In this document: piece by piece, positions 1 to 6,531 of the stretch
Layout of the letters: every line of letters starts with the position of its first letter
Numbering within the stretch: position 1 is the stretch's first letter
NCBI GenBank assembly: GCA_035497635.1
Contig: DATJDB010000076.1
Location: 1 to 9,431, forward strand
DNA length: 9,431 nucleotides
Origin: Serpens sp035497635
Lineage (GTDB): Bacteria > Pseudomonadota > Gammaproteobacteria > Pseudomonadales > Pseudomonadaceae
Direction of reading: 5' to 3'
Made by a program: the position numbers and the translations under genes
The notes under the pieces: generated by a model
Seen by the model: the letters and a program-made list of their open reading frames with translations, nothing else
Told to the model about the DNA's origin: nothing
Database searches by the model: none

Positions 1-117
1 AAGGCCTACGCCACGGCGCTGCTGAAAGGTGATCCCGACCAGGCTGGGATCATCAAGCAGACCGCCAAGCAGGTGCTGGGCTCGCTCATGCCCGGGCATC
101 GCGACAAGAAGGCCTGA
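1..117 (+). CDS. C-terminal fragment of a CDS, possibly a TPP-dependent (pyruvate oxidase/acetolactate synthase-like) enzyme
   Basis: Frame 1 is open from the window edge to a TGA at 115-117 and gives 38 residues ending in MPGHRDKKA. The start and all catalytic parts lie outside the window. The tail (ALLKGDPDQAGIIKQTAKQV in its core) resembles, from memory, the extreme C-terminus of the 'thiamine pyrophosphate-requiring' proteins of pseudomonads and rhizobia, which are relatives of pyruvate oxidase and acetolactate synthase. No cofactor motif is visible here, so the product name is a weak inference; that the frame is coding is better supported. The gene converges on the FAD/Rieske oxidoreductase, with only 5 bp between the two stop codons. 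It could equally be another cytosolic enzyme with a helical C-terminal tail. Confidence 0.5.
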   Translation, partial: KAYATALLKGDPDQAGIIKQTAKQVLGSLMPGHRDKKA

Positions 118-122
118 GCGCG

Positions 123-1601
123 CTACAGCGGCTTGGGTGTCAGTGGCTGACGGGCCGGTCCGTGGATGACCTCGCCGTTGGCCTGGAAGATCGAGCCGTG
201 GCACGGGCAGTCCCAGGTGCGGTCGGCGTTGTTCCAGGTGACGGTACAGCCCTTGTGCGTGCAGTCTGCGGAGACGGCGTAGAGCACGCCGGTGTCGTCG
301 CGCCACACCGCGAGTTTTTCGCCGGCACGTTCGACGATGGCGCCTTCGCCGACGCCGATGGCCTTGAAGTCGTCAACGTGCGGCGACTGGCTGTCGCCGC
401 CCGAATTGAAGTCCTCCGGCACCGGCCGCCTGGGGTCGTAAAGACCTTTCCAGGGCCAGTCGCCGCTGACGATCTGCCGGGCAATGCCAAGTCCGGCGGC
501 GGTGCCGTTGCTGATGCCCCAGGCGTTGAAACCGGTGGCGATGAAATAGCCGGGCGCCTGTTCGGGGGCGGGCTCGCCCACGAAGGGCATGCGGTCCGGC
601 GTGTCGTAATCTTCGTTGCACCAGCGCCAGACGGGTTCGGCGACTGGCAGGTGACGGTGGGCCCAGTCGTCGAGTTCGACGAAATGCCGCGCCACGTCGC
701 CATCCTGACCGGTGTTGAAGCGTGGCCCGAGCACGATAAACAGCGGCCCTTGGGCATCGCGGCCCATGCGAATCGAATGGGTCGGCTCATCGACGGCGAT
801 GAACATGCCGTCGACCCGGGCGCCGGCCAACGGCCGGAAGGCCATCGCCACGTGGCAGCGTGGCCGGGTGCGCTGGGTGTAGCTGAGCGGTGTCTGCACC
901 GGAATATGGGTGGCGAGGATGACCTGATCAGCCATGACCGTGCCGCCCTCGAAGCCCACCTGCCAGCGCTCGCCGTGCTCGAAGCTGAGCGCCCGGGTCT
1001 GCTGGTGAATGCGTCCGCCCCGCGATTGCACCGCATGTGCCAGGCCCATCAGGTAACTGGCCGGGTTGAACTGTGCCTGGTCGGGAAATTCCAGCGCGGC
1101 GGCGGTGGCGAAGGGCAGGGGTGCGCGTTCGAGCACCTGCGCCGCAAAGCCCAGGCTGTGCGCGGCTTTGGCTTCCCGCTCGATGGCCGGGCGCCAGTCC
1201 GGCGAGCAGGCGTAGGCGTAGGCCGACTGGGGCTGGTAATCGCAGTCGATGCCGAACGCCGCGATCCACTGGCGAATCTGGTCCAGCGCCTCGCGGTTGG
1301 CGTCGGCATAGCACCTGGCCAGCTCCTGGCCGAAGGTGTCGATCAGATGCCGGTAGATCAGCCCGTGCTGAATGGTGATCTTCGCCGTCGAGCGCCCCGT
1401 GACCTGCCGGCCCACATCGCGCGCCTCCAAAACCATCACCGACTTGCCGGCCTCGCACAGGCTCAGCGCCGCGCTCAGTCCGACAATGCCGGCGCCGACC
1501 ACCAGCACATCGCATTCACTGATACCGGACAGGCGCGGGAAGTCGCTGCGCGGCGCGCTGGCACTCCAGCAGCAATCGGGGGAAGCGGACAGCGCAGCCA
1601 T
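123..1601 (-). CDS. FAD-dependent oxidoreductase (DAO family) with C-terminal Rieske [2Fe-2S] domain
   Basis: The product is 492 aa. I chose the ATG at 1601 because an excellent Shine-Dalgarno sequence (GAGGAGGAG) lies just upstream; the in-frame start at 1664 would add 21 unconserved-looking residues. Residues ~30-62 form the dinucleotide-binding beta-alpha-beta fold, with GAGIVG at 36-41 and an acidic strand end (VLEAR). A DAO-type C-terminal FAD motif (GFNAWGISNGTAAG) starts near residue 357. Residues ~410-492 are a Rieske domain with CTHKGC and CPCHGS; the ligands are C447, H449, C465 and H468, all present. Domain order and length match the YhfW-like class of DadA-type amine or amino-acid oxidases with an added Rieske module, where the cluster presumably passes electrons to or from FAD. 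The substrate cannot be read from the sequence. There is no signal peptide, so it should be cytosolic. It is divergent from the MscS gene, and a REP-like hairpin lies in its probable 5' leader. Confidence 0.93.
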   Translation of the reverse strand: MAALSASPDCCWSASAPRSDFPRLSGISECDVLVVGAGIVGLSAALSLCEAGKSVMVLEARDVGRQVTGRSTAKITIQHGLIYRHLIDTFGQELARCYADANREALDQIRQWIAAFGIDCDYQPQSAYAYACSPDWRPAIEREAKAAHSLGFAAQVLERAPLPFATAAALEFPDQAQFNPASYLMGLAHAVQSRGGRIHQQTRALSFEHGERWQVGFEGGTVMADQVILATHIPVQTPLSYTQRTRPRCHVAMAFRPLAGARVDGMFIAVDEPTHSIRMGRDAQGPLFIVLGPRFNTGQDGDVARHFVELDDWAHRHLPVAEPVWRWCNEDYDTPDRMPFVGEPAPEQAPGYFIATGFNAWGISNGTAAGLGIARQIVSGDWPWKGLYDPRRPVPEDFNSGGDSQSPHVDDFKAIGVGEGAIVERAGEKLAVWRDDTGVLYAVSADCTHKGCTVTWNNADRTWDCPCHGSIFQANGEVIHGPARQPLTPKPL

Positions 1602-1633
1602 GGGATCTCCTCCTCGGCAATAAACCTGCAGGA

Positions 1634-1647
1634 GCGGCTTCAGCCGC
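1634..1647. repeat. REP-like short palindrome
   Basis: The sequence GCGGCT-TC-AGCCGC is a perfect 6-bp inverted repeat; the realistic fold is a 5-bp stem with a TTCA loop. It sits inside the context CAGGAGCGGCTTCAGCCGC. This 'ggagcggcttcagccgc' core is a common dispersed extragenic palindrome in Pseudomonas and related genomes (recalled, not searched). It lies 32 bp upstream of the oxidoreductase start on the minus strand, so it would be in that gene's leader or promoter region. Only one copy of this type is seen in the window. Confidence 0.55.
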
Positions 1648-1818
1648 AATAAATGCCGCGCCACAGGCAGACCGGCATACTTGCAGTAGAGCGGCCCAAG
1701 GCAGCCAGGTTCGCGCCGCGCGCCGAACCGCCGATTGAACTAATCGAACCCTGCGGACCCGAATGTCCTGTGCCGTCCGTCGGGCAGGCCGTTTTTTGCG
1801 TGTTGATTGGAGGTTCAG

Positions 1819-2943
1819 ATGAATTGGGAGCTGTTGCTGGAAGAAACCCTGTGGATCCGGGTCGCCCTGGTGGTGGCCGTGACGCTGGTCAGTTACGGGT
1901 TGCTGAGGGCGGTACTCGCCTGGGTTACGAAACGTCTGCGCGGGCACGCCGAAGCGTCCGCAAGCCGCTCGACCGCCATCGTGGCGCAAATGCTCGCGCA
2001 CACCAGTCGCCTGCTGATATTTGCCTTCTCGCTGCTGATCGGCCTGAAAGTGGTCGAGCTACCGGCGCGCTGGGAAAACACCCTGGCGCATGGCTGGTTC
2101 ATTGCTCTGGCGTTCCAGATCGCCCTGTGGGCCGACATGGCCGTGCGTTTCTGGATCGAGAGCCTGATCCGCGATGACAAGACGCGCAATCCGGTGACCA
2201 CCACGCTGATCGGCATCATGGTGCGCATCGTGGTCTGGACCATCATGCTGCTGTCGATCCTCGCCAACCTGGGCGTCAACATCACCGCGCTGGTGGCCAG
2301 TCTGGGCGTCGGCGGCATCGCCATCGCCCTGGCCGTGCAGACCCTGCTCAGCGATGTGTTCGCTTCGCTGTCCATCGGCATCGACAAGCCCTTCGAGATC
2401 GGTGATTTCGTGGTCTTCGGCGACGTGGCCGGGACCATTGAGCACATTGGCCTGAAAAGCACCCGCATCCGCGCGCTGAGTGGCGAGCAGGTGGTCTGCT
2501 CGAACGCGGACCTGCTCAGCCAGGTTGTGCACAACTACAAGCGCATGAGCACCCGGCGCATCGTCTTCCAGTTCGGCATTGCCTACGGCACGTCCAGCGA
2601 AAAGGCGCGTCAGGTCGGTCAGTTGCTCAAGCGCATCATCGATGGCCTCGACGAAGCGAAGTTCGACCGGGCGCATTTGCTGTCCTTCGATGAAAGCCGG
2701 ATGACCTATGAGGTCGTCTATATCATGCAAACCCCCGACTACAACCGCTACATGGACATCCAACAGGAGATCAACCTGGCGCTGATCGACGGACTCCGGG
2801 AGCTGGACGTGAGCTTTGCATTCCCGATGCGGCGCGTGGAGTTCATCGGCGGGCATTTGCCGGAGGTCAAGGTAGGCGGTCTGGCGAAGGAGGCGGCTGC
2901 GGCGAACCGGCAGGACAGCGCTCGGTTGCTGCCCGATCGCTAG
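1819..2943 (+). CDS. MscS-family mechanosensitive ion channel
   Basis: The product is 374 aa. The ATG at 1819 is preceded by GGAGG at 1809-1813 with 5-nt spacing, so the TTG four codons upstream, which overlaps that site, is rejected. Hydrophobic segments lie near residues 12-34, 60-80, 90-113, 127-150 and 154-176. The last is the Gly/Ala-rich pore helix typical of MscS TM3 (ASLGVGGIAIALAVQTLLSD), followed by the beta-domain entry (DKPFEIGDFV, ~189-198) and a soluble cytoplasmic vestibule domain to about residue 350. Members sit in the inner membrane and release solutes during hypo-osmotic shock. With about five predicted membrane segments it is larger than the 286-residue E. coli MscS and resembles the intermediate-size paralogues. 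It is transcribed alone or with the downstream lipase; a 97-bp gap with an inverted repeat separates them. The last ~20 residues are Ala-rich and probably disordered. Confidence 0.95.
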   Translation: MNWELLLEETLWIRVALVVAVTLVSYGLLRAVLAWVTKRLRGHAEASASRSTAIVAQMLAHTSRLLIFAFSLLIGLKVVELPARWENTLAHGWFIALAFQIALWADMAVRFWIESLIRDDKTRNPVTTTLIGIMVRIVVWTIMLLSILANLGVNITALVASLGVGGIAIALAVQTLLSDVFASLSIGIDKPFEIGDFVVFGDVAGTIEHIGLKSTRIRALSGEQVVCSNADLLSQVVHNYKRMSTRRIVFQFGIAYGTSSEKARQVGQLLKRIIDGLDEAKFDRAHLLSFDESRMTYEVVYIMQTPDYNRYMDIQQEINLALIDGLRELDVSFAFPMRRVEFIGGHLPEVKVGGLAKEAAAANRQDSARLLPDR

Positions 2944-2953
2944 CTGACGGCGA

Positions 2954-2975
2954 GAAGCCCTTCGGTGACGGCTTC
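2954..2975 (+). terminator. Weak hairpin after the MscS gene, possible terminator
   Basis: GAAGCC (2954-2959) and GGCTTC (2970-2975) form a 6-bp stem with a 10-nt loop, 10 bp after the MscS stop codon. No T-run follows, so it does not meet the usual criteria for an intrinsic terminator. It may slow RNA decay or do nothing. Confidence 0.2.
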
Positions 2976-2988
2976 GCTTGCGCTGAGC

Positions 2989-3033
2989 GGCTGACTATCT
3001 GGCAAACTGCCAGCCCGTTCCGGATAGTCAGCC
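2989..3033. promoter_or_regulatory. Nested inverted repeat directly upstream of the lipase gene
   Basis: GGCTGACTATC (2989-2999) is the exact reverse complement of GATAGTCAGCC (3023-3033), an 11-bp perfect arm pair. Just inside the left arm is a second perfect hairpin, TGGCA-AAC-TGCCA (3000-3012). The right arm ends 7 bp before the ATG at 3041, so in RNA the structure would cover the position of the ribosome binding site. No purine-rich Shine-Dalgarno sequence is visible there. It could be a translational control structure, a protein operator, or a terminator-like element for the upstream gene; no T-tract follows, which weakens the last option. Confidence 0.5.
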
Positions 3034-3040
3034 CTGGTCG

Positions 3041-4936
3041 ATGCCCACCCTGTCGTTCACCCGTTGCGTTCTGCTGCTGCCCGCCCTGTTGTTGCTGAGC
3101 GCCTGCGCCGGGGTTCGGGTGTCCGCGCTGGATACCGACGAATACATGTCGCAGCGGCGCGGGGACGTGCTGACCACCGGCCAGTTGAGCGCCTCGGTGG
3201 GGGTTGCCCTCCAGGTTACCGGCATCGAGGCGGACGCCTGCGAGAAGTCACCGCCGCAGTGCCGGCAAGCGCTGCGAACTGCCGAGGGCTTGTCGGACGA
3301 GATGCGCCTGGCGGTGCTGGCCGAACTCTGGCTGCAGGAGGCGCTGCGGCTGGACAATGCGCGTTACGAAGAGCGGGTGGCGGCCTACCTGGAAACGGCA
3401 CGTTATGCCTACGCCTACCTGTTCCTCACCGGACGCACGCTGGAAGAACGGGCCCTGGATGACCGGCAGACCCAGGTGCGTGACTACTACAACTTCGCGG
3501 TGGAGCAGGCCGCGCTGCTGATGTTCCGCCACTACCAGCGCACCGGAAGCGTGGTGCAGCAGGACCGCGCGCGGCGTGTCGGCGACTGGACGGTGGTCGA
3601 GGCGTTCGGCGATCTGCCCTTCGATCCGAGCCAGTCGCGGCCCCTGGAGCTGATGCCGGCCTCCGAACTGAGCTTCGCCGGCGTGCGCAACCAGTACCGC
3701 CGGGACGGACTGGGCGCCGAGCTGGTGCTGGGCACGGCGCGGCGGGTGGTCGATCGGCACAGCGCTGCGCGCAGCTGGAGCGAGACACCCTTCATCGCGC
3801 TGACCGCCGTGGTGACCTTTCCCGGCGACAGCCTGGAGGCGGTACTGAGTACGCGCGAGGCGGTGATCAGCGCCTACGATCCCTACCGGCATGCCAGTCT
3901 GCCCCTGGCCGGGCGGGTCATTCCGCTGGCCGCCAATTTCACTTCCGCCTACGGCGTATGGCTGGCGCGCTCGGGTTTCGCCGCGCAGTCGCTGCTCACC
4001 CTGATCGGCAAGGGCGAGGTGCTCGAGCGCCCGCATGTGTACCTGCTGCAGCCCTATGATCCCGGCCGCCGAACCATCGTCATGCTGCACGGTCTGGCGA
4101 GCAGTCCGGAAGCCTGGATCAACGTGGCCAACGAGGTGATGGGCGACGAGGCGCTGCGGCAGAACTACCAGATCTGGCAGGTCTACTACCCCACCCAGGT
4201 GCCGCTGTCCCTCAACCACCAGGAAATCCGCGACGCCCTGCAGGGCGCCCTGCGCCAATTCGACCCGCAGGGCACCGCCAGTGCTTCGCGGGACATGGTG
4301 CTGGTGGGGCACAGCATGGGTGGCGTGCTGGCCAAGCTGATGGTGTCGCGGTTCGACGAAGGCCCGTGGCGGGAGTATCTCGCTCGGCAGAAGCTCGATG
4401 GCCTGGCCAGCGAACGGCTGGAGCACCTGGCCCGCGAGCGCCTGCAGCCGCTGCCGCAGGTCAGCCGCGCGGTGTTCATTGCCGCCCCGCACCAGGGCAC
4501 GCCACTGGCTGAGAATTTCCTGGCGCGCTGGGCGTCGCAACTGATCCAGCTGCCGGTGTCGGTGGTGGTGCGCCTCAACGAGATGGCCCAGTTGCTGGTC
4601 GATCCGACATCGGCAAAGCCGGTGGTGCTGACGCAAGGCGTGACCAGCATTCACAACCTGGCCAGCCACAATCCGCTGATCCAGCTGGGGGCCGGGCTGC
4701 CGATTGCGCCGTCGGTGCGCTACCACTCGATCATCGGGCGGGACACGCCGGATCAGCCGTTGGCCGAGTCCAGCGACGGCATCGTGCCCTATGCCAGCGC
4801 GCATCTGTCCGGCGCGGAATCCGAGCGGGTCATCCCTGGCGGGCACAGCGTGCAGGAAACGCCCCAGGCGATCGTCGAGCTGCGGCGAATCCTGCGCATG
4901 CACCTGGCGGCGCTGCGCCAGCCCCCGGCGGAGTAG
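3041..4936 (+). CDS. Large lipoprotein with alpha/beta-hydrolase (lipase/esterase) domain
   Basis: The product is 631 aa. ATG 3041 is the first possible start in this frame and gives a complete lipoprotein signal: basic start, hydrophobic core, and lipobox LLSAC with Cys22 as the acylation site. Ala at +2 contains no Lol-avoidance Asp, so outer-membrane anchoring is inferred. Residues ~30-330 are largely helical and I do not recognise them. Residues ~340-615 are an alpha/beta-hydrolase: oxyanion-region HG at 350-351, nucleophile elbow GHSMG with Ser425, probable acid Asp579 (SDGIVPY) and probable base His602 (GGHSVQ), so the triad looks intact. The fold suggests a carboxylester or phospholipid hydrolase acting in the periplasm or at the cell surface; the substrate is unknown. 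There is no obvious Shine-Dalgarno sequence, and a nested inverted repeat abuts the start. The 3' end stops 3 bp from the convergent thioesterase gene. It is much longer than ordinary secreted lipases (~300 aa). Confidence 0.9.
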   Translation: MPTLSFTRCVLLLPALLLLSACAGVRVSALDTDEYMSQRRGDVLTTGQLSASVGVALQVTGIEADACEKSPPQCRQALRTAEGLSDEMRLAVLAELWLQEALRLDNARYEERVAAYLETARYAYAYLFLTGRTLEERALDDRQTQVRDYYNFAVEQAALLMFRHYQRTGSVVQQDRARRVGDWTVVEAFGDLPFDPSQSRPLELMPASELSFAGVRNQYRRDGLGAELVLGTARRVVDRHSAARSWSETPFIALTAVVTFPGDSLEAVLSTREAVISAYDPYRHASLPLAGRVIPLAANFTSAYGVWLARSGFAAQSLLTLIGKGEVLERPHVYLLQPYDPGRRTIVMLHGLASSPEAWINVANEVMGDEALRQNYQIWQVYYPTQVPLSLNHQEIRDALQGALRQFDPQGTASASRDMVLVGHSMGGVLAKLMVSRFDEGPWREYLARQKLDGLASERLEHLARERLQPLPQVSRAVFIAAPHQGTPLAENFLARWASQLIQLPVSVVVRLNEMAQLLVDPTSAKPVVLTQGVTSIHNLASHNPLIQLGAGLPIAPSVRYHSIIGRDTPDQPLAESSDGIVPYASAHLSGAESERVIPGGHSVQETPQAIVELRRILRMHLAALRQPPAE

Positions 4937-4939
4937 GCG

Positions 4940-5392
4940 TTAGCGGTGCAACACGTACTCGCCGCGCAGGCGCACGGCATCGGCGCCGTCGGCGGCGGGG
5001 ATGCGGATGTCCAGGTACAGGCGGGCCAGGCCGCGGCGGCGGAACTGGCTGGTGAACTTCTCCCAGTCCGCAGCGGACGGTGCGGCGCAGATGGCCACGG
5101 CGTCGTCGGCGACCGGCAGTGGGTAGTCGATCTGCCCGCCCTTGATGACGATGTGCCCGTCGCCCAGGTCGCTGTCGCGCAGGCGCAGCGTCAGCCAGCC
5201 CCAGCCGGCCAGTACGCACAGGCTGTAGAGACTGCCGCCGAACATGGTGCCCTTGTGGTTGCTGTTGGCGGCCAGCGGCATGCCCAGCTGCAGGCTGTCG
5301 CCATCCCAGCCGCGCACGCTGAGCTGCATGGCGCGGGTCAGCGGGATGTCGTGATGGATGAGGTCTTCAAGGAAGCGGCAATCGGAAGTCAT
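4940..5392 (-). CDS. YiiD_C-type hotdog-fold thioesterase
   Basis: The product is 150 aa. The ATG at 5392 has AGGAA about 7 nt upstream. The core NHKGTMFGGSLYS (residues 45-57) is characteristic of the thioesterase domain found at the C-terminus of E. coli YiiD and in stand-alone proteins of this size: Asn43/Asn45 and the HKGT-FGG segment form the putative active-site helix of a hotdog fold. The family is expected to hydrolyse acyl-CoA or acyl-ACP thioesters in the cytosol; the natural substrate is unknown. It lies 71 bp downstream of the AEC transporter on the same strand and is probably co-transcribed with it. Its stop is 3 bp from the lipase stop on the other strand. An 11-codon reading frame upstream ends in an ATGA overlap with this start. 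The frame stays open far upstream inside the transporter gene, but that stretch is an out-of-frame shadow. Confidence 0.88.
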   Translation of the reverse strand: MTSDCRFLEDLIHHDIPLTRAMQLSVRGWDGDSLQLGMPLAANSNHKGTMFGGSLYSLCVLAGWGWLTLRLRDSDLGDGHIVIKGGQIDYPLPVADDAVAICAAPSAADWEKFTSQFRRRGLARLYLDIRIPAADGADAVRLRGEYVLHR

Positions 5393-5446
5393 GGTGTGTT
5401 CCTGGTCCAGCGAATGGGGCGCATGATCCTCGCCGGGCGCGCGGCC

Positions 5447-5456
5447 TGCAATTGCA
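5447..5456. repeat. 10-bp perfect palindrome between transporter and thioesterase genes
   Basis: TGCAATTGCA is self-complementary and lies 7 bp after the transporter stop codon, inside the 71-bp gap. It may be a protein-binding half-site pair or chance; no second copy was noticed. Confidence 0.25.
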
Positions 5457-5463
5457 CCAGCGT

Positions 5464-6390
5464 TCAATAGCCCAGCGCGATCAGGCACAGCGACAGCGTC
5501 AGCAGCGAACCCAGGGTCGAATAGAGCACCACCCGCGACACCCGCGCGCCGCTGCGCTGGTAGTACTCGGCCAGCATGTAGGGCCCGGTGCCGGTGGGCA
5601 GGGCGGCCAGCAGCACGGCGCTGTGCGCCCACAGGGTCGGCAGTTCCAGCCACTCGAAGGCCACATACCAGGCCAGCAGCGGTTGCAGGATCAGCTTCAT
5701 CGCCACCAGCGGCAGCACGCCCGGGGTGCTTTCCTGCTGCTTGTGGGCAAGGAACAGGCCCAGCGAAACCAACGCGCAGGGCGTGGTGGCGGCGCCGAGG
5801 ATGTTCAGCAGGTCGGCTGCGGGCTTGGGCAGCGGCACGCCGCCCCAGGCCCACAGCGCGCCCAGCAGCGGCGCGATCACCAGCGGATTCCCGGCCAGCG
5901 CCCGGCTGACCTTGCGCAGCGCAGGTCCCAGGGCCTTTTCGCCCTGCAGCGCGACTTCGACACCCACCAGCGCCAGGGCGAAGATGCCGCACACCACCAC
6001 CAGCGAGGCGATCAGCGCCGGTTCCAGGCCGTTCTCGCCGAACACGATGATGCACAGCGGAATGCCCACGTAGCCGGTGTTGGCATAGGCGGCGCCCAGG
6101 GCGTCCAGCTGGGCGTCGGCGGCCGCGCCCTTGCGAAGACGCCAGAGCAGGGCGAGCACGAACACCACCAGCGCACTGCCGCCGAAGGCGAGCAGGAAGC
6201 CCGGCTGCCAGAGCCGCTCCCAGCTGGAGTTGGCGGTGACGCTGAACAGCAGCGCCGGCAGCGCCAGCCAGACCACGAAGCGGTTGAGTTCCGAGGCGGC
6301 ATGCGGGCCGAGACGGTCGGTGCGCCGGCACACATAGCCGATCAGGATCAGGGCGAACACGGGCAGGACGATGGTGACGACGGAGAGCAT
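5464..6390 (-). CDS. AEC (auxin efflux carrier) family transporter
   Basis: The product is 308 aa, the usual size for bacterial AEC permeases (~300-320 aa). The ATG at 6390 has a GAAGAAG stretch just upstream; a GTG four codons earlier is possible but has no ribosome binding site. The protein is almost wholly hydrophobic, with about ten membrane segments in two halves. Family signatures are LNRFVVWLALPALLF (~35-49), ANTGYVGIPL (~103-112) and, in the C-terminal half, a conserved LPTGTGPYMLAEYY stretch. Known relatives include malonate/malate permeases and predicted efflux carriers; the substrate here cannot be assigned and the 'auxin' name is historical. It heads a minus-strand unit with the thioesterase and is divergent from a LysR regulator across 141 bp, so control by that regulator is a reasonable inference. 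Confidence 0.92.
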   Translation of the reverse strand: MLSVVTIVLPVFALILIGYVCRRTDRLGPHAASELNRFVVWLALPALLFSVTANSSWERLWQPGFLLAFGGSALVVFVLALLWRLRKGAAADAQLDALGAAYANTGYVGIPLCIIVFGENGLEPALIASLVVVCGIFALALVGVEVALQGEKALGPALRKVSRALAGNPLVIAPLLGALWAWGGVPLPKPAADLLNILGAATTPCALVSLGLFLAHKQQESTPGVLPLVAMKLILQPLLAWYVAFEWLELPTLWAHSAVLLAALPTGTGPYMLAEYYQRSGARVSRVVLYSTLGSLLTLSLCLIALGY

Positions 6391-6495
6391 GGACTTCTTC
6401 ACCGGAAAGGACGCGCGCAGCCTACTGGAGCGCGGCGCGGCTCGCCAGGGCGCGAGGCGACCTTCGTCCGGCTCGTGCCTGCCGGGTGCAGCCAC

Positions 6496-6501
6496 TAGAA
6501 T
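6496..6501 (+). promoter_or_regulatory. Putative -10 element for the LysR gene
   Basis: TAGAAT lies 30 bp before the LysR start in the context CTAGAATGG. The same CTAGnATGG context recurs ahead of the DUF6306-type gene. The -35 position 17 bp upstream (TCGTGC) is poor, so an activator-dependent promoter would fit. A start site around 6508 would give a leader of about 24 nt without a visible Shine-Dalgarno sequence. Confidence 0.4.
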
Positions 6502-6531
6502 GGAACGCCCCCGCCTCTCAGACACGACTTC

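Noticed and set aside
162..1652. Long plus-strand open frame (496 codons) opposite the oxidoreductase gene
   Set aside because: It is antisense to a gene with clear FAD and Rieske motifs. Its product has no recognisable domain and a composition typical of high-GC shadow frames.
1775..1799. Possible terminator with a T6 run (CCTG...CAGGCCGTTTTTT)
   Set aside because: The stem is only about 4 bp with a large loop, and no plus-strand gene ends upstream that would need it.
1653..2177. Plus-strand open frame overlapping the 5' part of the MscS gene
   Set aside because: It is out of frame with the channel and Arg/Gly/Pro-rich with no domain or ribosome binding site; the MscS frame explains the region.
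3248..4903. Long minus-strand open frame (551 codons) opposite the lipase gene
   Set aside because: The product is rich in His, Gln and Arg, typical of antisense frames in high-GC genes; no family features, while the plus strand has a lipobox and a catalytic triad.
5393..6331. Upstream in-frame extension of the thioesterase to 463 codons
   Set aside because: The extension overlaps the AEC transporter in another frame and looks like low-complexity shadow; the hotdog domain starts properly at 5392 with its own ribosome binding site.
5452..6498. Plus-strand open frame of 348 codons opposite the transporter
   Set aside because: It is Gln/His/Gly-rich and has no domain; it is a shadow of a clearly hydrophobic transporter.
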